A stretch of DNA of 64,000 nucleotides from NCBI GenBank assembly GCA_050084515.1, contig CM114274.1, positions 7,936,001 to 8,000,000 on the forward strand, given 5' to 3'. This DNA comes from Blasia pusilla. Lineage: Eukaryota; Marchantiophyta; Marchantiopsida; Blasiales. The translations under genes were made by a program, and so were the position numbers. This document shows, piece by piece, positions 11,401-24,668 of this stretch (within the stretch, counting starts at the first letter, position 1; every line of letters begins with the position of its first letter). The notes beneath the pieces were generated by a model. The model was not told the DNA's origin, did no database searches, and saw only the letters and a list, made by a program, of their open reading frames with translations.

Positions 11401-14400
11401 ACCCTTATAATTTATAGATATGCCACATTATGTGACAGCTATCATCATTTGTATTGGAGTAGAAATTATCTATGTGTTGCGTATGTGCTATATGACATAC
11501 GCTTTTTCCATCATCCATAAAACTCATAATGTTGGAAACAACACTCAAATATCAAAATCAAACACGCAATCATGTACCTAAAATTTCTTGAATCCCCTCT
11601 AAGCTTGTGCTTAGATTTCTCTAACTCAAGATAGTCATTTATCCCTAACTACAATAACATTCATATCTATGATGATAAGAGAAAAAAAAAGAACATATGA
11701 TTAGGTCCCATTGTTAATTATATTCTAATAATCCATGTCACTCAATCTAATCTAGATCCATACCTACCCATTCCATGGAAATTTGTGACTCATACATCAT
11801 CCCTAAGAAACCCTAGTGAAAGGTAGAGTCAAACACAACATGTGCTACACTTTCCTTTGCTAGTTTACGCTCTATGTTATCAACCATGGCATAAACCTCC
11901 CCATTCTAAGTGAGTTGGAAATGGAAGAATTATATTTATCACCTTCTTTGCAAACATCTTATTTCCCCCCCTTGTTAGTCCTTTTAGAATCCTTTTGTAA
12001 TTCGTTTAAGAACTAAAAAATGGTTGCACCTCCGTTTGGGCACAACAAGTGCCGCTACATGGACCATACCCCCATGTGTTTCATCTGTGTCTCTAAAATT
12101 GGCCTCTCTTAAATCCTCCTCTTCCTCCATCACCACCTTTATCAATGACATATAGTAGAGATCATACTAGAATTTTCATTATTTGATCTTTTCCTAAGTT
12201 GTACAAGAGATCTCATAGAAATCATCCATTAGCGAATCCTCAACATCCTAGAATACCCTTCTCCAAGATAGCAAAGTCTTGAACTCATGGGAGTTCACGA
12301 TCCATTGAGAATACACTAGGTCTCTAACTATGCGGTATAGTTGTGCAAGTCAATGATGCCCACTCTATTTGGAAATTGACAAGTCCATCTTCCCATCATT
12401 ATATGGTCATCCATATCTCATGATCATAATATTGAAACACTCCCCACTCTCAATGGTAAGATGGAAGCTCTCCCCCATGTAAGGCTGATTGTGAGGGGTC
12501 GAGGTGGTTACTCATGTGCAAACATTTGATATCTTGCTCCACTGTGTATAAACCCTCCACCACTACTCATACCAAGCCTATCCAAAAATCCTTGAAAGGA
12601 TACAATGGTGACTCTTAAGCCTCTCTCAAAAAATCAAATCTCAACATAATTAACAAGTTAGTTTGCAACATCCTAATCTACACCATCAAATCAGCTTGCA
12701 TCACAACAACATATGGCTCATGTGGTGCAAAAAAACTTTGTATCGGTCTATGTCCCCTATGCCTAGCATAGGCAAAAAATTCCCTTCGAAGTATTCCACA
12801 TAGGTATATGCCTCCTTATCTCAGTACAATAAATTTCAATACATCTCTACCCATCCAACATAACACCCTACCCAAAATACCCAACACCATAGGAAAATCA
12901 TCACTAATGCAAAATTGGGACTACATTGGGTAACATGATGACATTGTCAATCCTCAATAAGAAGAAAGTCATCAAAATCTCAATCATACTACAAAATTTT
13001 CAATAGCATATTGGCTCCTAAGCATTGATATAATTCATCCCTCCTCAAAATTTTGTTGCAACTATGATCATCATAAGATTGCATTAGACTATGCATTGCA
13101 AAAACATGTAGTATCCCTCCTCTAGTCAACAACTCAAACTCCATTGTGTTGGTACCGTTATGTGATGATCACCAGAAAAATGACACAAAAAATTGATAGC
13201 CTACGTAAGTCACATAAAAAAATTCAAGCTCAACTCAAAGTGACTATCTAACTAATTCTATATGCATATATGACTTTTAACATATGAATCAATAACTTTC
13301 TTACCAATTATTTGGTAACAAAGACTAAGTCCATTCAAGAAAATACATGAATCCACTAACTCCAATGCACTAGACTCAAGATTATGGCAACTTAACACAA
13401 GTTAGATTTATATACATTACGAGGTGACATCATGCTCATCAAGATGCAATTCAAAATTTGTGGTCATAATTCTACCAAAATTCAACAATTCTTCCATTTA
13501 TGTTCTTCTCATTAAAAAATGTACCTCTAAATTTTATAATAATATCATTATTATTTAAATGTATCTCTTAATTTGATTTTATAAACTAAAAGATATTTTT
13601 ATTATAAAAATAAAAATAAATAAAACTTCACAAGGTCACACACTCATATACAATCCGGTGTCCAATCTATACCATAGCCAAATTTTGGCAATGTTTCCAT
13701 GTGCATCTAGCTTACACAAAAATCTCAAAGACAAACAATTAAAAAAAAGCAAGCCCATGTCTCCAAGAGCATTTTCTCATGAGCATGTAGTATCCTATCA
13801 TAGGGAACATGATCCCCAACCTACAAAATCATCCACAATTGTAATACTTTGCCCTTTTAAGTACATCACGCATGTATTCTTTGCTCCATTATTATTTAAA
13901 AATGATGTGCCATGGTTGTAAAGACCATGCACTAGATGTCATCCAAATATATGTGTCTTGAATCTGAATGCCTTGTGTTAGCGCATGCAATAATCCTCCT
14001 AAGAAAAATGAGGGAGAAGATAAGGAATTCAACTCTAATTTAATATGGATGATAATACCCATAATCCCCTTGGAAAATAATCCTATGCTTTGGCATGCTC
14101 CCTAGCAAGGAAGCCTTGGCTATCTACACTAATCTCCATAGGGCCTAAAAGAAATTTGGGGACCCTCTTTATACGAGGCATAGTAGGATATAGTTTGAAA
14201 AGATCAAAGGCCAACATGAAAACGATAAGTGGAGGAATGATTTGGACACAAGATGGAGAGGAAGGGTCAAAGAAAGGATGGGGACGGAAAAAAGGGGATC
14301 ACAAAACATACGAAAGTGGATTAAATTTGTTATCAATGCAATCAACTTGGTTGGAGAAAGAGGGAGTTGAATTGAGATGTTTTCTAATATGGAGGAAGCC

Positions 14401-14586
14401 CAAAGGCCTATGAGATTCAATGACCATCATCCCTTTAAGTTTATATTATGGCAATAAGTTAATTGCCCTTCACTTCAGTTTATAGTAGAATTTGTACATC
14501 TATATAATCATGGACAACACCACATGCATAATAAGACAAAATAATGCCAAAATAAAACAAATTAACATTATTATTTTATTTTGGTG
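8436..14586. other. Gene-poor, AT-rich stretch
   Basis: About 6 kb without any frame longer than about 90 codons and without recognisable domains. The composition is AT-rich with scattered short repeats. I see no RNA gene or complete transposon. Confidence 0.5.
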
Positions 14587-14870
14587 GAAATTTATTTGGG
14601 AATGAATATTATATCCACGATCGCATGTTTTTTGGGGAGGGGATAATATATGTGTTAATAATGATAGTTTTATTTAATAGTGGGAGTAATGGGTACTGAA
14701 CAAGGAGTGGAAATAGTGGAGAAATTTATTTGGAAATGAATATTGTGTCCACAATTACATGTCTTTTGGGGAGAGGGTAATGTATGTATTAATAATGATA
14801 ATTTATTTAGTAATGGGAGTAATAAATAATTAAAAAGGAATGGAAATAATAAAGAATTTATTTATGGGAG
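14587..14870 (+). repeat. Tandem duplication, unit about 134 bp
   Basis: A unit starting GAAATTTATTTGG(G/A)AATGAATATT at 14587 is repeated at 14721, with a third partial start (AATTTATTTATGGG) near 14857. The copies differ by scattered substitutions, so the duplication is not recent. Non-coding. Confidence 0.7.
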
Positions 14871-17164
14871 GAGTGAAGTGAGAAATTTATACACATAGTG
14901 ATTGGATTGTCTTAAGAGAAACTTGGTCACTCCCAACAACATACTAGTATGTATTATCTCTTATGGATCATTACTTATGAGATACAAGTTCTAAAAATTT
15001 GGTATATGCATAAAGGTTGTGGCCTATTCCGTACCTCAAGGTTACAAGGGCAGTTTAACCTAGAAATTGGTATGTCAAAGGCCAACCCAATAGCTTGCAA
15101 CAGCTAGGAATGCCAATAAAAAGCATTAGGTATCCACCTCGATAGTGAAAGATCCTATCTACTAGAGAGAATTGTTGGATTTGCCATGTACTGCTCACAT
15201 CCAAGAGCTTCATGAAGGTCATGGATAGTCAGGATGGCAACTGCCACCATAAGAGTAACTACATTTGCAAATCCTCACTCAAAAACTTTCCATGGGTGGT
15301 CAAGAACGGCAAATTTGCTAGTCTCTACAATTTTTCCAGTGAGTTATTTCGTCTTGGAATACCCGCTCTAAAGCATACCATATTTGCTCTTGAGAACTTC
15401 CACGTATTGGCATTGGAAGAGAATATAAGGAGTGGAAGTAATACCAGAGTACCAAAGATATACAATATTAATTTATGATAGAGAATACTGTCGAGACAAA
15501 TTATGACTATCGTTAACCCTTTAAATGTGGCAGGGCGCATACATCCTTGTAAGAATTCATAACCAATATCCCCCTAAGGAGACCGTTCCTCTCTTCTAGA
15601 CCTAACTTCTTGGTAAAATTTTATGAAAAGAAATTTTTTGACATGGCCGTAAGTCTAATTTTAAAACATTCCATTAAAAAACCGTTACAGAAAGGTAAGT
15701 GCCTTGGTACAATCTCTGCTCTCATCTCAGTCTGTAACACCATCCAACCAGGGCATGGGGTCTACGGTCGACAAGCAATACTTCATGATTAGTCTTTCCC
15801 AAACAATGCTAAAGAGATCACACGAGTGCATTCATCAAATTCACAAGCGGAGATTCACGGCCCAAAACGTGCTGCACTAGCCAGTAACCTGTACTGGAGA
15901 TCCCAATCAGGTGAGGTAGAGAGTGTTGTATAGAGACTCTTACATGGTACCTGAAAACTCAACACACTCCATGAAAGAGTCTCCTTCCTGTCATACAATA
16001 CGTTCTCTACATCTTCCTCGCCACTCATATCTGTTTCTTGGGTTAGTGACAATGCTGCAACAGGAACTACTAGATGCACACGGTCCACAGCAGAAGCTAG
16101 GCCATGTAGTATGGCAGCTTTCTATTTCCTGCACTTCTATCCAAACATAGTGCTTTGCACCTCTCCAGATCCCCCTCTTGGTGGAATCAGTCTCACAGAA
16201 AAAAACAAGCACACACAAACCAAAGGCAATGGGCATCTCACACTCTCACATCAAGCAATGCAACTGAAGTCCTGAACAGCATATGCATCACCCCACTTGA
16301 GACTGACCAAAGCACTCGACTTACATGCACTCCTTACAAAAGGGGTCGATATCTGAGAAACGCATTTCTAATCAGCTTAGATTGCTTCCCTAATCATAAT
16401 ATTGCCCTACATACATCTCCTAACCCTAATATCCGGGAGACTAAACCAAGACTTCCTAACCCAAAGGACTTAATAGCCCAGATTGAGCTAATGATCTCAA
16501 CTAGTACCTCCATAGTCACTGCCTCCAGGATTTAGACAGATCCAACACTGCAGAGCCGAGCACAACACAAGACCACAACTCAGATGTGTTCAGTGTTCAG
16601 TGTTGTTGCTTGGCAACAAAGTTGACACCAAAAAGCAGAGGAAAATCTCCAGCGACTCCTTATTCATCCCTAGTGATTCACACCATTCCACTACAATATG
16701 GAGCTTACAGAAGACAGTTGCACAGCTCACCCGTGGTTGCTAGTCCTACTGCCAGAAAATGAGCACACCAACTCATGGGAAATCTGTCCATGGGAGGGTA
16801 TGATCAGTTCTTGTACATATAATATGAATCCTTTTCATTCCTCATCTCCTCTCACAAGGACGCTGGTTGGTCCAGTAGATGTCTCGGCTTGCTCAAGATC
16901 CTCTGCAGCAGGGACTACTGATTGGAGCCCAGTTCATCTTAATCTTGCTCCCTAATTTGGCAGTGTGTTTGAATACTTTCCCTCCATGTGGACCTCATAC
17001 TTGTGGTGACAGCTTCGACATCATAAAATCATCACATACAGATTTAATAAATATGAACTGTTGCATCCACTGCAGATGACCATCAGGTTAAAGTACGCTG
17101 CTGTAAAGCAAAATAACCATGTTCCAATGAGGTAAATTTATTTCATCAACTCACTTGTCAATTA
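14871..17164. other. No assignable gene beside the inverted-duplication arm
   Basis: Composition rises toward that of the host-gene regions, and short frames occur on both strands (for example 15212-15478 + and 15991-16236 -). I recognise none of them and cannot build a spliced gene. The inverted duplication stops at 17165, so this is the left arm's unique flank; it shows no MED18 similarity. Confidence 0.45.
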
Positions 17165-17670
17165 CACCTTCGTCAGTCGGTCTGGCAGCAGGGTACCAGC
17201 AAATGGAAAACTTTCTCCACGAAACATTCGAGCCTCATCCACAGACTTTTGAAGTCCTAGGAGGGATTGGAGAAAGGTGCTGATAGAGAGATGATAATTT
17301 AAGATACCCATGACCCACTCAGTTTAAAAAAACAGTGATTACTCTGAGTCTCTGTTAAGTCAACCATAACACTATCACTACTACTGCATAAACTACTACA
17401 ATGAATATGACAACCTGTTCGATTCTGTATGGAGAACAAAGTGGGAAGAAAGGAGACTGGTCATTTTGTGATCTGCCGTCCCCAGAAAATTTCCAACACC
17501 CACTCTCCAAGTTGAAGCTTCGTTCTAAGCAGGATCTGATCCAATCACCTGGAGATGGCATACAGCATGGTCATGAAAAGCCCACTAAGAAGAGATACTA
17601 GAGCAGCACAAATTCCATCAGAGTAGAAGCAACTCTGGGGTAGGTTGCGATAATGGACCTAGAGAGAGAT

Positions 17671-17707
17671 CATGCCACAAGTACTGCTTTGCAGTACTTG
17701 TGGCATG
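17671..17707. repeat. Perfect 17-bp-stem hairpin
   Basis: Arms CATGCCACAAGTACTGC and GCAGTACTTGTGGCATG flank a TTT loop. The matching place in the right arm (near 38790-38812) has only one arm, so about 20 bases forming the second arm were added here, apparently copied from the first. It lies outside the recognised coding sequence. Confidence 0.8.
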
Positions 17708-18586
17708 TGTACCCTAAATCTCATATTGCCTTCTGGACTTCTAAAAACTTAACATCCCTTTTTCAGAGGCAACATAAGAAAAATTGCTCAAGGTATGTTG
17801 GACCCAAGAGTAACAATTCATTAACTTCTGCTCTCCTAGACAATCTATCTCATCTTCAAATTCAATCCTGAGTGGATATAATTCATCATGCTCAGATGAC
17901 AGTTGAAATGTGGTGATTTGAAGTCTTGAGTCTAGATGACTACGACCCCAAGTCTTTTTCTTATGGATATAGAAGTGCAAGCAGTGCCAATCAAAAAGCT
18001 TTCACAAAGGGAACACCTCAACTAAGCAATTTTTCTGACATGTTCACCAAAGTAGAGACAAAAACCAATGCGGTCAATTACAAGTGCATCAGCCCATGAT
18101 CCTTGACCATTCCCCATAATTGAATAAATGCTCATTCTAAGTGCAAAATTAGGGTTTTGCAGACTAGGTCCAGTTTCTTCAAGAATTCACTCTAGCCATG
18201 AGATGTGAATTGCTCTGTAACATACACAATGACACTATATCCAACTAATTTATCCACCAAGCTGTAGAAATCACACCAAAACTGGTATCTCAAACACAAA
18301 CTTGAACAGGCTTCAACTTCGAGGATGATAAGGTACCATTGGTACTAACAGAGGATCAACACTCTGAAAAATCCCTACATTGTTCCAGCGATAATTCCCA
18401 GACACAGAAGATATCAATTCCAAGGTTGCTTGGCAGGATACTAATGAAACAAGGGACTATTTCCAAAGAATTCTGAATTGAGACGACGATGCTCACTCAC
18501 TTCTAATTCCATACAGTATCTTCGAAGCTTTCTCCAATGTAAAATAACAGTATACCTCGGAACAAGTGAAGTAGCGAGTGAGTGAG

Positions 18587-18946
18587 TCAGGGGCGTGCCT
18601 TCAAGCACTGGCTTTGGCAGCGTCGCATGCAGATGTCATTCCAGTTGGGCACATGATGGGCATTAGCGCACACTGATCGGCCACACGCATCAGCACACGC
18701 ATCCACCTCCGAAACTCCACAGACTGTGACACAGGTATCTGGAGTCGGGTCTTTAGAAAATGCTCCCACACGATTTAGCATCCGTTTAGAAGTGCACACT
18801 CTTTCGCACACGAAGGAATCTGTGGAGCTTTTGCTATCACGCCCTCGCAACTGCTCCTCCTCAGACTTGCCTCTTGTTCGAACCACCTGGCGCACCACCA
18901 GGGCTGGCAACACTGCCCCAACCACTCCCCACCACCATTCCACCAT
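18587..18946 (-). CDS. Small cysteine-rich single-pass membrane protein
   Basis: A 119-codon uninterrupted frame. I chose the ATG at 18946 because it opens directly on a hydrophobic segment (residues 1-17, MVEWWWGVVGAVLPALVV region) that looks like a signal anchor; an upstream in-frame ATG at 18976 adds ten residues. A basic and acidic stretch follows, then a C-terminal half with spaced cysteines: CERVC, CVTVCG, DACADACG, and a tail with PNWNDICMRRCQSQC. The ordered Cys pattern and clean frame suggest a real conserved plant protein, but I cannot name the family or function. It lies in the part of the left duplication arm that the right arm has lost. An upstream untranslated leader with introns is possible (GTAAG/GTAATG donors near 20050 and 19790) but unproven. 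Confidence 0.6.
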   Translation of the reverse strand: MVEWWWGVVGAVLPALVVRQVVRTRGKSEEEQLRGRDSKSSTDSFVCERVCTSKRMLNRVGAFSKDPTPDTCVTVCGVSEVDACADACGRSVCANAHHVPNWNDICMRRCQSQCLKARP

Positions 18947-20511
18947 TGAACCTGACTGACCACACTCTGAAATCACTTCTCAAATTCTGCTGCCCAGCAT
19001 GCAGACGGCCGCACCACTGCCTTAATATTTGGCAGGCCTAAAATCTTACCACTTCATTTCCCTTCGCTTGCTTTGAACCTCGCCCTTGATGCTTTCAGAT
19101 ACTTTCTGAATCAGCAGGTAGATGGAAAACACATTGGTTAATAAAAAGTCATTTTGGCTATCAAGTAATTATCTTCAAAGGAGTAATGGGTTACTGTATC
19201 CAAAAGTGAACGATTAGGGGGAAAAACTTTCATCAGACTTGACAAGATGCTACTATGCCTTCACAATCTTTCAAGGCATATATCCTCCATCATTCATCCA
19301 TTCTATTCTGCAGTTTCATCCATCCACAGACCAATCGACCTTGCACTCTGGTTCTGCGAGAAGATTGATTAGATGTGGGATCGGTCTGGAACGTAGAGAT
19401 TCACTCCTCAAAGAAATTACTTCATGGTCAAAATTTCTTTGCTTTTCTCCACGCCGTACAAAAGGAAGTCCTACTGCGTATCTGATTAGATCAGTGATAG
19501 TCTGTAAAATTCGGGCAATTGAGTAAAAACCACGGCTGAGGATGTCGCTAAGAAACAAATTGCATCATTCTGTGACACAACAAATACTTCTCCTACCGTC
19601 TGAACTGCAGCAATCCGGTACGCTGGCTCACTAAAAGGCAATCTTGGAAGCACTATCACCTAATTTTTTCTTCCTTGCTATTTTCTACGATTTCCTTCGA
19701 GTTCCGTATTGACGAGTTCCGTCAAAGACAACAGATACAGGACATCCGGATCGCTAGCTTTCGGGGTTAAAGAGCGACAAAACAAGAACATTACCTGAAC
19801 AGATGATGATCGACAGTGAGAAACAATGGTCAGCATCAAGGGAGGGTCCAACTTAAAAGAACCCCCACGCAGAACTGCATATCCAACAAAATATTCACTT
19901 AGACACTTCGGGCACAAGACACAATATGCCTAGCGTCGACACAGAGCCCTGTCAGACTTTCCACAGATTCTCTTGCGCCTTCATGAATAAATTAAGATGA
20001 TGTTGCAAGGCACATTCAGAAAAAACCAAGAAAAGCTTCAATACGATTCCAATACACAGACTAAACCCCTCGCTACTTACTTCCAGCCCTGCTCCACCGT
20101 ACCACAACCAGAAATCAATCTATACCTCTCTCAATCAGTCTCACGACAAGGTTCCTTCCTCAGGGCGCGAGGCGAGCAAGATTCACTTCTCAAGCGAAAA
20201 GCCAGTCCGCAAGATGAGCCACACCGTCAAGTCCCATTGTTAACTTCACTGCCGTTAAATTCGCTCAGTGTCATCACGAAACAAGCGAAGAATTTCAAAA
20301 GTGACACACAATAATCACGACCTCTCCATCTCTACCTGGAGAAAGGCCGCGGCAGTAACGGCAGAAGATGAAGAACCACCACCGCCAATCGATTCCGCAC
20401 AGCCGCTGCAGTAGAGTCGGGGAAAGCTGAACGGAGACCAGAAACGAGATAGAGAGTATTACAGCTTACCACGATCCAGCTCTCGATGGCTGGTGTTAGG
20501 ACATCAAATCC

Positions 20512-20538
20512 GTCCGTCCGTTTGTCCGTCCGTCTACG
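20512..20538. repeat. CGTC microsatellite
   Basis: About six imperfect CGTC units at the outer edge of the left duplication arm. The right arm carries the complementary run of ACGG units near 37588-37618, again at its outer edge. Confidence 0.8.
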
Positions 20539-23500
20539 CCATGTGACACCCCTAATGGATTTGATTGAGTATGATGGAGACCCCTATGTATATAATTAAA
20601 AGAGGGCGGGGTTTGAGGACCCCATGCTCTACATATATTGACTCGTATGTATGTTTGTATATATCATGGCTATTGCGATGGTTTCAAGTTTCATAAATAT
20701 AACACGGTTCAAATTAAGAAACGGGTGATTTTCACCCGTGCATAACATCGTGTATTATATTAGTATGTATTATTATTATGGAGAGTGTTTTTTTATTTGT
20801 AAACATCCTTTATAGTTAACACGTGGCAATTAGGCAGCAAGAAAATGTTTCACATGTTACAGCCAGCAAGAAAGAAATTTGTAGCTCATGAAAGAAAGAA
20901 ATTAATGACATTGCACGAACACCTTACTAGTTGGATTTGGCCTAAGGTCTATTGGTTGGATGGTAGTCACTTGTATGATAAAACCCTTCCACACCACCTT
21001 TGGGAGACAGATAACGGGTTAGTAACTTCAAAGAACCAAAAGACACAGTTAAGTTGTTACCCTTGGAAGTTACAAATTGAAAGTTGATGACAGTTAGTTA
21101 CTTAAAAGAACTAAAGGTGGAAAACAATACGAAGCAGGAAGTGTTGATGTAAATTGGTCCCGCGGAAACTCCAGAACTAGCACATTTGAGCCCAAGAGAA
21201 GAGATGAACCTTAATATATGTGCATGATGGAAAACCCATCAGACAAACAAAAGAGGGGGGCACAAAGAGTCAAGTATCCAAAGGCCAAAGAGGGGCAGTT
21301 TCTTCAAACTTCACAAAGAGTCTAATTCATTATGAGGAAATTCATTGCAAAAAATGTATAGATTTGGACATAGTCGTTCGGCTGAGTGTTTTGTCCATTG
21401 TGCCAGGAGTTGAAAAGGTGCCAAGGCTCATATTGCATTTGGGATGAATCAAAAACAGTTCAAATTTGTGCTTCGAGAATAAAACATCAACAGTTTGAAT
21501 TTGCAAAGACAGACAATGGGATCAAAAAGGCTCGAGAAAAATTAGTCCCTAGAGTCCGTGCATGGCAGGCTTACTCTGTAGCAAACCCTCACCACTTGAC
21601 ACAATATTGATGTAGGTGCATTCACTAGAGTTAAAGTTATTATTAAAGTGTGTCGTTATGCTCCTTCCTCCGAGACTCAAGACGATGTTTGCCCAGGTCT
21701 TTCCCTCCCAAGATAGTCAATTGGAGTGCTCCACATGTTCAGTCAAACCGGCTTCCTTGTGACAAACTCATAGTGTGATGCACTCCAGCGAGGACTGATG
21801 TTGTGTTCGTGGGAGCTGCCCCACTCGGTGAGCAATGGCATTGGCTACCAAAAGCATTAGACATAATAAGTTGAAAATTATAGAGTAGATGGGCGCAAAT
21901 TGTCAAGCCAACAATGGTCAATCCAACACTACAAGTCGTTCATCCTTCCCAATTCATTTTTTATACACTCCATTGCCAAAAGGTTATGGAATGGAAGGAG
22001 AAAACACTAGGAAGAGCGCTTGGACCAGAATATGAGTTTAACTGATAAGAAACTCCGGATTTTCCTAACCCTACTACTATTCGAAGACCAAGAGAAACCC
22101 GAAAAAAATTCAATGTTACACTATAGTCTAATCAAAAGAGATAAAAGGAACTCAATGAAATGAGTAGAGTATGCAAAGGCCATGAACGGTCTTTAAAAAA
22201 AAGCACCCCTATTAGCTAAATTCACCAAAAATATTAGCAAGACTTAGAGAGACAGGACTAGCCTCACGAGACAATATTAGGAACAACTAGAGAGATGTGA
22301 CTACCACTAAGTGGGTTTCTAACGTTGGGGTATCCCATAGCCTTGATAAGTGCAATCTCTAAACCTACGGTTGCAAGGCTACTAGTGTGACAACACTATG
22401 TAGTGAGCAAGTATGAGAGTTAATGATGTGGCCAAGAGCAATATAATAGTTGCATGTAAGTGCAAGAGAGACAACCATGGTGACAGTGAGGTAAAATGTC
22501 AATAAGAGGGCAAGAGGGAGTGAGAAAGGCTTGGGAGTATGAGAGGCAATAGTGTTTGTGCCAATGAATGGAAATTGTATGTGCAAAAGAGCGCAAGAGA
22601 AAGCCATAACATGTGCAATGAAACAAGGGTGCGGGAATGGATGCGTATTTGAGCTATGGTGACTACGAGGTGCAAGGAAAACCCAATTGCAAAGAGGAAT
22701 CATGGAGAGGAGAGCATGCTATGGCAAGTAGCTATAGGCATGAGAGTGCGGGCATGCAAGTGAATGAGGAGATCGAGTAGGTAGGAGCAACCAATGCTAA
22801 AGCGGTGCTAAAGTGTCTAGGTAAGTAAGAAGGATAGGTGAGAGTACTGCTTGGACTTGGGAGTTTGAGTGACAAGATTGCGAATGAATTAAGAGGGTAG
22901 TTTGGAGCAAGTAGGGAAGTAGGGCTCAAGAGTTTAAGTGCCAATAGTGTTGTGTACCTTTCTCTAAACTCTAGTCTTTGTGTGTCAAAGCTTTCTTTTA
23001 TTATATTAGGTCATGCTTTCCTTCTTGATTTGCACCAAATAACACTTACATTAGCCATGATTTGGATCAACTAGCCTTGCGTCTCCCAAATCTAGGTCAT
23101 CCTTTAAGCTCAAAAGAGTTAGACTGGGTCATATACCAAACTATCCCTCACTCCCCAACCTAGCAAAGTCATTCAAGACTTGGGACGGATTTCCTTGATA
23201 GTCTAGGAAGTTGAAATGACACTCATACACATGATGATCCCAACTACTAAATGGAGCTCAGATAAGTGTATAATCAGAACTCAATATATTACCCATAGTT
23301 CAAGGTCCAAGGTTGACACCTATCATTGGTGTGTTTAGACTATCTAGACTTGGCTTGATGTTAAAACCCCAAAGCCAAAACCTTGATCTATTCTTTGGCC
23401 TTGGTTCAACCCCCATGATTCCCAAGATGGGGTTCGAATATCAAATACCCTTGGAGACCCTCCCCCATATATATAGTTCTAGAGAACTCCATCCCCTCCC

Positions 23501-23548
23501 TTTATCCAATAATTTTTCGTAAGCCGCTCCTTGTGGCCCTTAATTGAA
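20539..23548. other. No gene seen
   Basis: About 3 kb with frames up to 112 codons on the minus strand (22365-22703), none with recognisable domains or a partner frame. Probably degraded repeat sequence. Confidence 0.5.
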
Positions 23549-23756
23549 ACTAGTGTGGTGCCCATGCGATGCACGGGTACAATGCGGGCACGGGTACAAT
23601 ATGGCCGTTAACAGCACAATTTTAAAATCCTCACGGACCTCAGAACTAGGCCTCATACACAAACATAGTGGAAAAATAAAAGAAAATTCGGACTTGACAC
23701 ATATCTAATGTTGAGGACGGCGGAATCAAGAGGGGGTTAGCCAATAATAATATAGA
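23549..23756 (-). mobile_element. Short Helitron-like element
   Basis: On the minus strand it begins TCTATATTATTATTGG at 23756 and ends with a hairpin (CCCGTGCATCGCATGGG) followed by CACACTAG at 23550. The 3' design matches the 5456-5618 element. It is 208 bp with no coding. Confidence 0.55.
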
Positions 23757-24000
23757 TGATTATATCGATAGTTCTACGCCCATTTCAAGAATTTTACTTG
23801 CATGTTTGTCCAAGTCTTTGTTGCATTGGAACTAACTTCTCACAAACTCTCTGACTCCATCTTATTTATCCAAACTTGTATTGGATCTAACCGTAATGAT
23901 CTCGAATGCTACGAACCCCCAAAAACTCACTCACTTTCCAAGTTCATTTGCATTCTCCTTTATTACATCTTAGTTAGCCGATAAGTAGAGTTTAACCTTG

Positions 24001-24445
24001 TGGACGGTGTAGTGAGTCACTGAGTTTTTTGGGCATAACTTTTCCTTGAGGTATTGGATGAGGTTGATGACAACTCTTTTGTGCAAGGATTGTCAAAAAT
24101 TCCCATGTTTTGCTATGTTGGGCTAGGTGACTTTTTGATGAAGTCAACAATCATTCGGTAACTTATGTTTGTAGGTTACTTATGTATACATACATGTAGG
24201 GATATTTTTTGAAAGATCCAAAAGGCTCTTCCCAAGGGTATAAAGGTGAGAGAAAGGGATTTCACAAGCCATCTTTCTCATCTTGAGTTTTGGAGAACTA
24301 GGGTTTAGTGATTGCTAAAGTTTGAGTGCTAGAGTCCAAACTCCCTCATGGCATAGAATAGAGGTCGATGTAGCTTGATTTGCCGATGTAGATTTATGAG
24401 TGGATTTGGCCGTCGAGAGTGTTTTTTTTTTTTTTAATTTTACAC
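24001..24445 (+). repeat. Diverged solo U unit of the G family
   Basis: It shares ordered blocks with the G1 U unit: GGATGAGGTTGA, GTGACTTxTTGA, a decayed palindrome (GGTAACTTATG to GTAGGTTACT), GGCTCTTCCCAAGG, a TATA box (GTATAAAGG, near 24237), CAAGCCATCTTTCTCAT, GGTCGATGTAG and CGATGTAGATT. No S repeat flanks it on either side. It may be the lone 5' U of another truncated element or a solo repeat. Confidence 0.65.
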
Positions 24446-24668
24446 GAGAAAGATATGATCAACAATGTGGATTGTGGAGCAAAGAGGTTGACACCTTGGA
24501 GTCCAACTCTTGTGGGACTTGAGCTATTCTCAAATTCCACCTAGTGTTTGATCATGCTCTTCTAAGTGACAACTATCATCGCCTGAGACACCCATGAAGG
24601 CTTGTGTCTCACCTTTGCAAATCATGTCTCGCTCATGAGACTCAAATGTGTTTCATCCTAGTGTGAGT

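Larger units (their letters stand above)
17165..20535 (-). repeat. Left arm of large inverted duplication
   Basis: Read on the minus strand, 20535 to about 20208 matches 37565 to about 37925 on the plus strand, and 18575 to 17165 matches about 37925 to 39308. The arms are alike base for base with scattered substitutions and small indels. The left arm alone contains 18576-20207, which carries the cysteine-rich protein gene. The outer edge at 20535 lies in a CGTC microsatellite. The inner distance is about 17 kb and includes G2 and LINE A. Confidence 0.85.

Noticed and set aside
15855-17079. Possible spliced host gene on either strand beside the left arm
   Set aside because: Composition is suggestive, but no exon chain with consistent phase and no recognisable protein could be built by eye; RNA-seq would decide.
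17355-17561. 68-codon frame with a C-terminal hydrophobic segment, matched by 67 codons at 38921-39124 in the other duplication arm
   Set aside because: Five of the six base substitutions I counted between the copies change the amino acid, so there is no sign of selection on a protein. The shared frame follows from the duplication.
22365-22944. Minus-strand frames of 112 and 70 codons
   Set aside because: No recognisable motif, no splice partners, composition-driven hydrophobicity.
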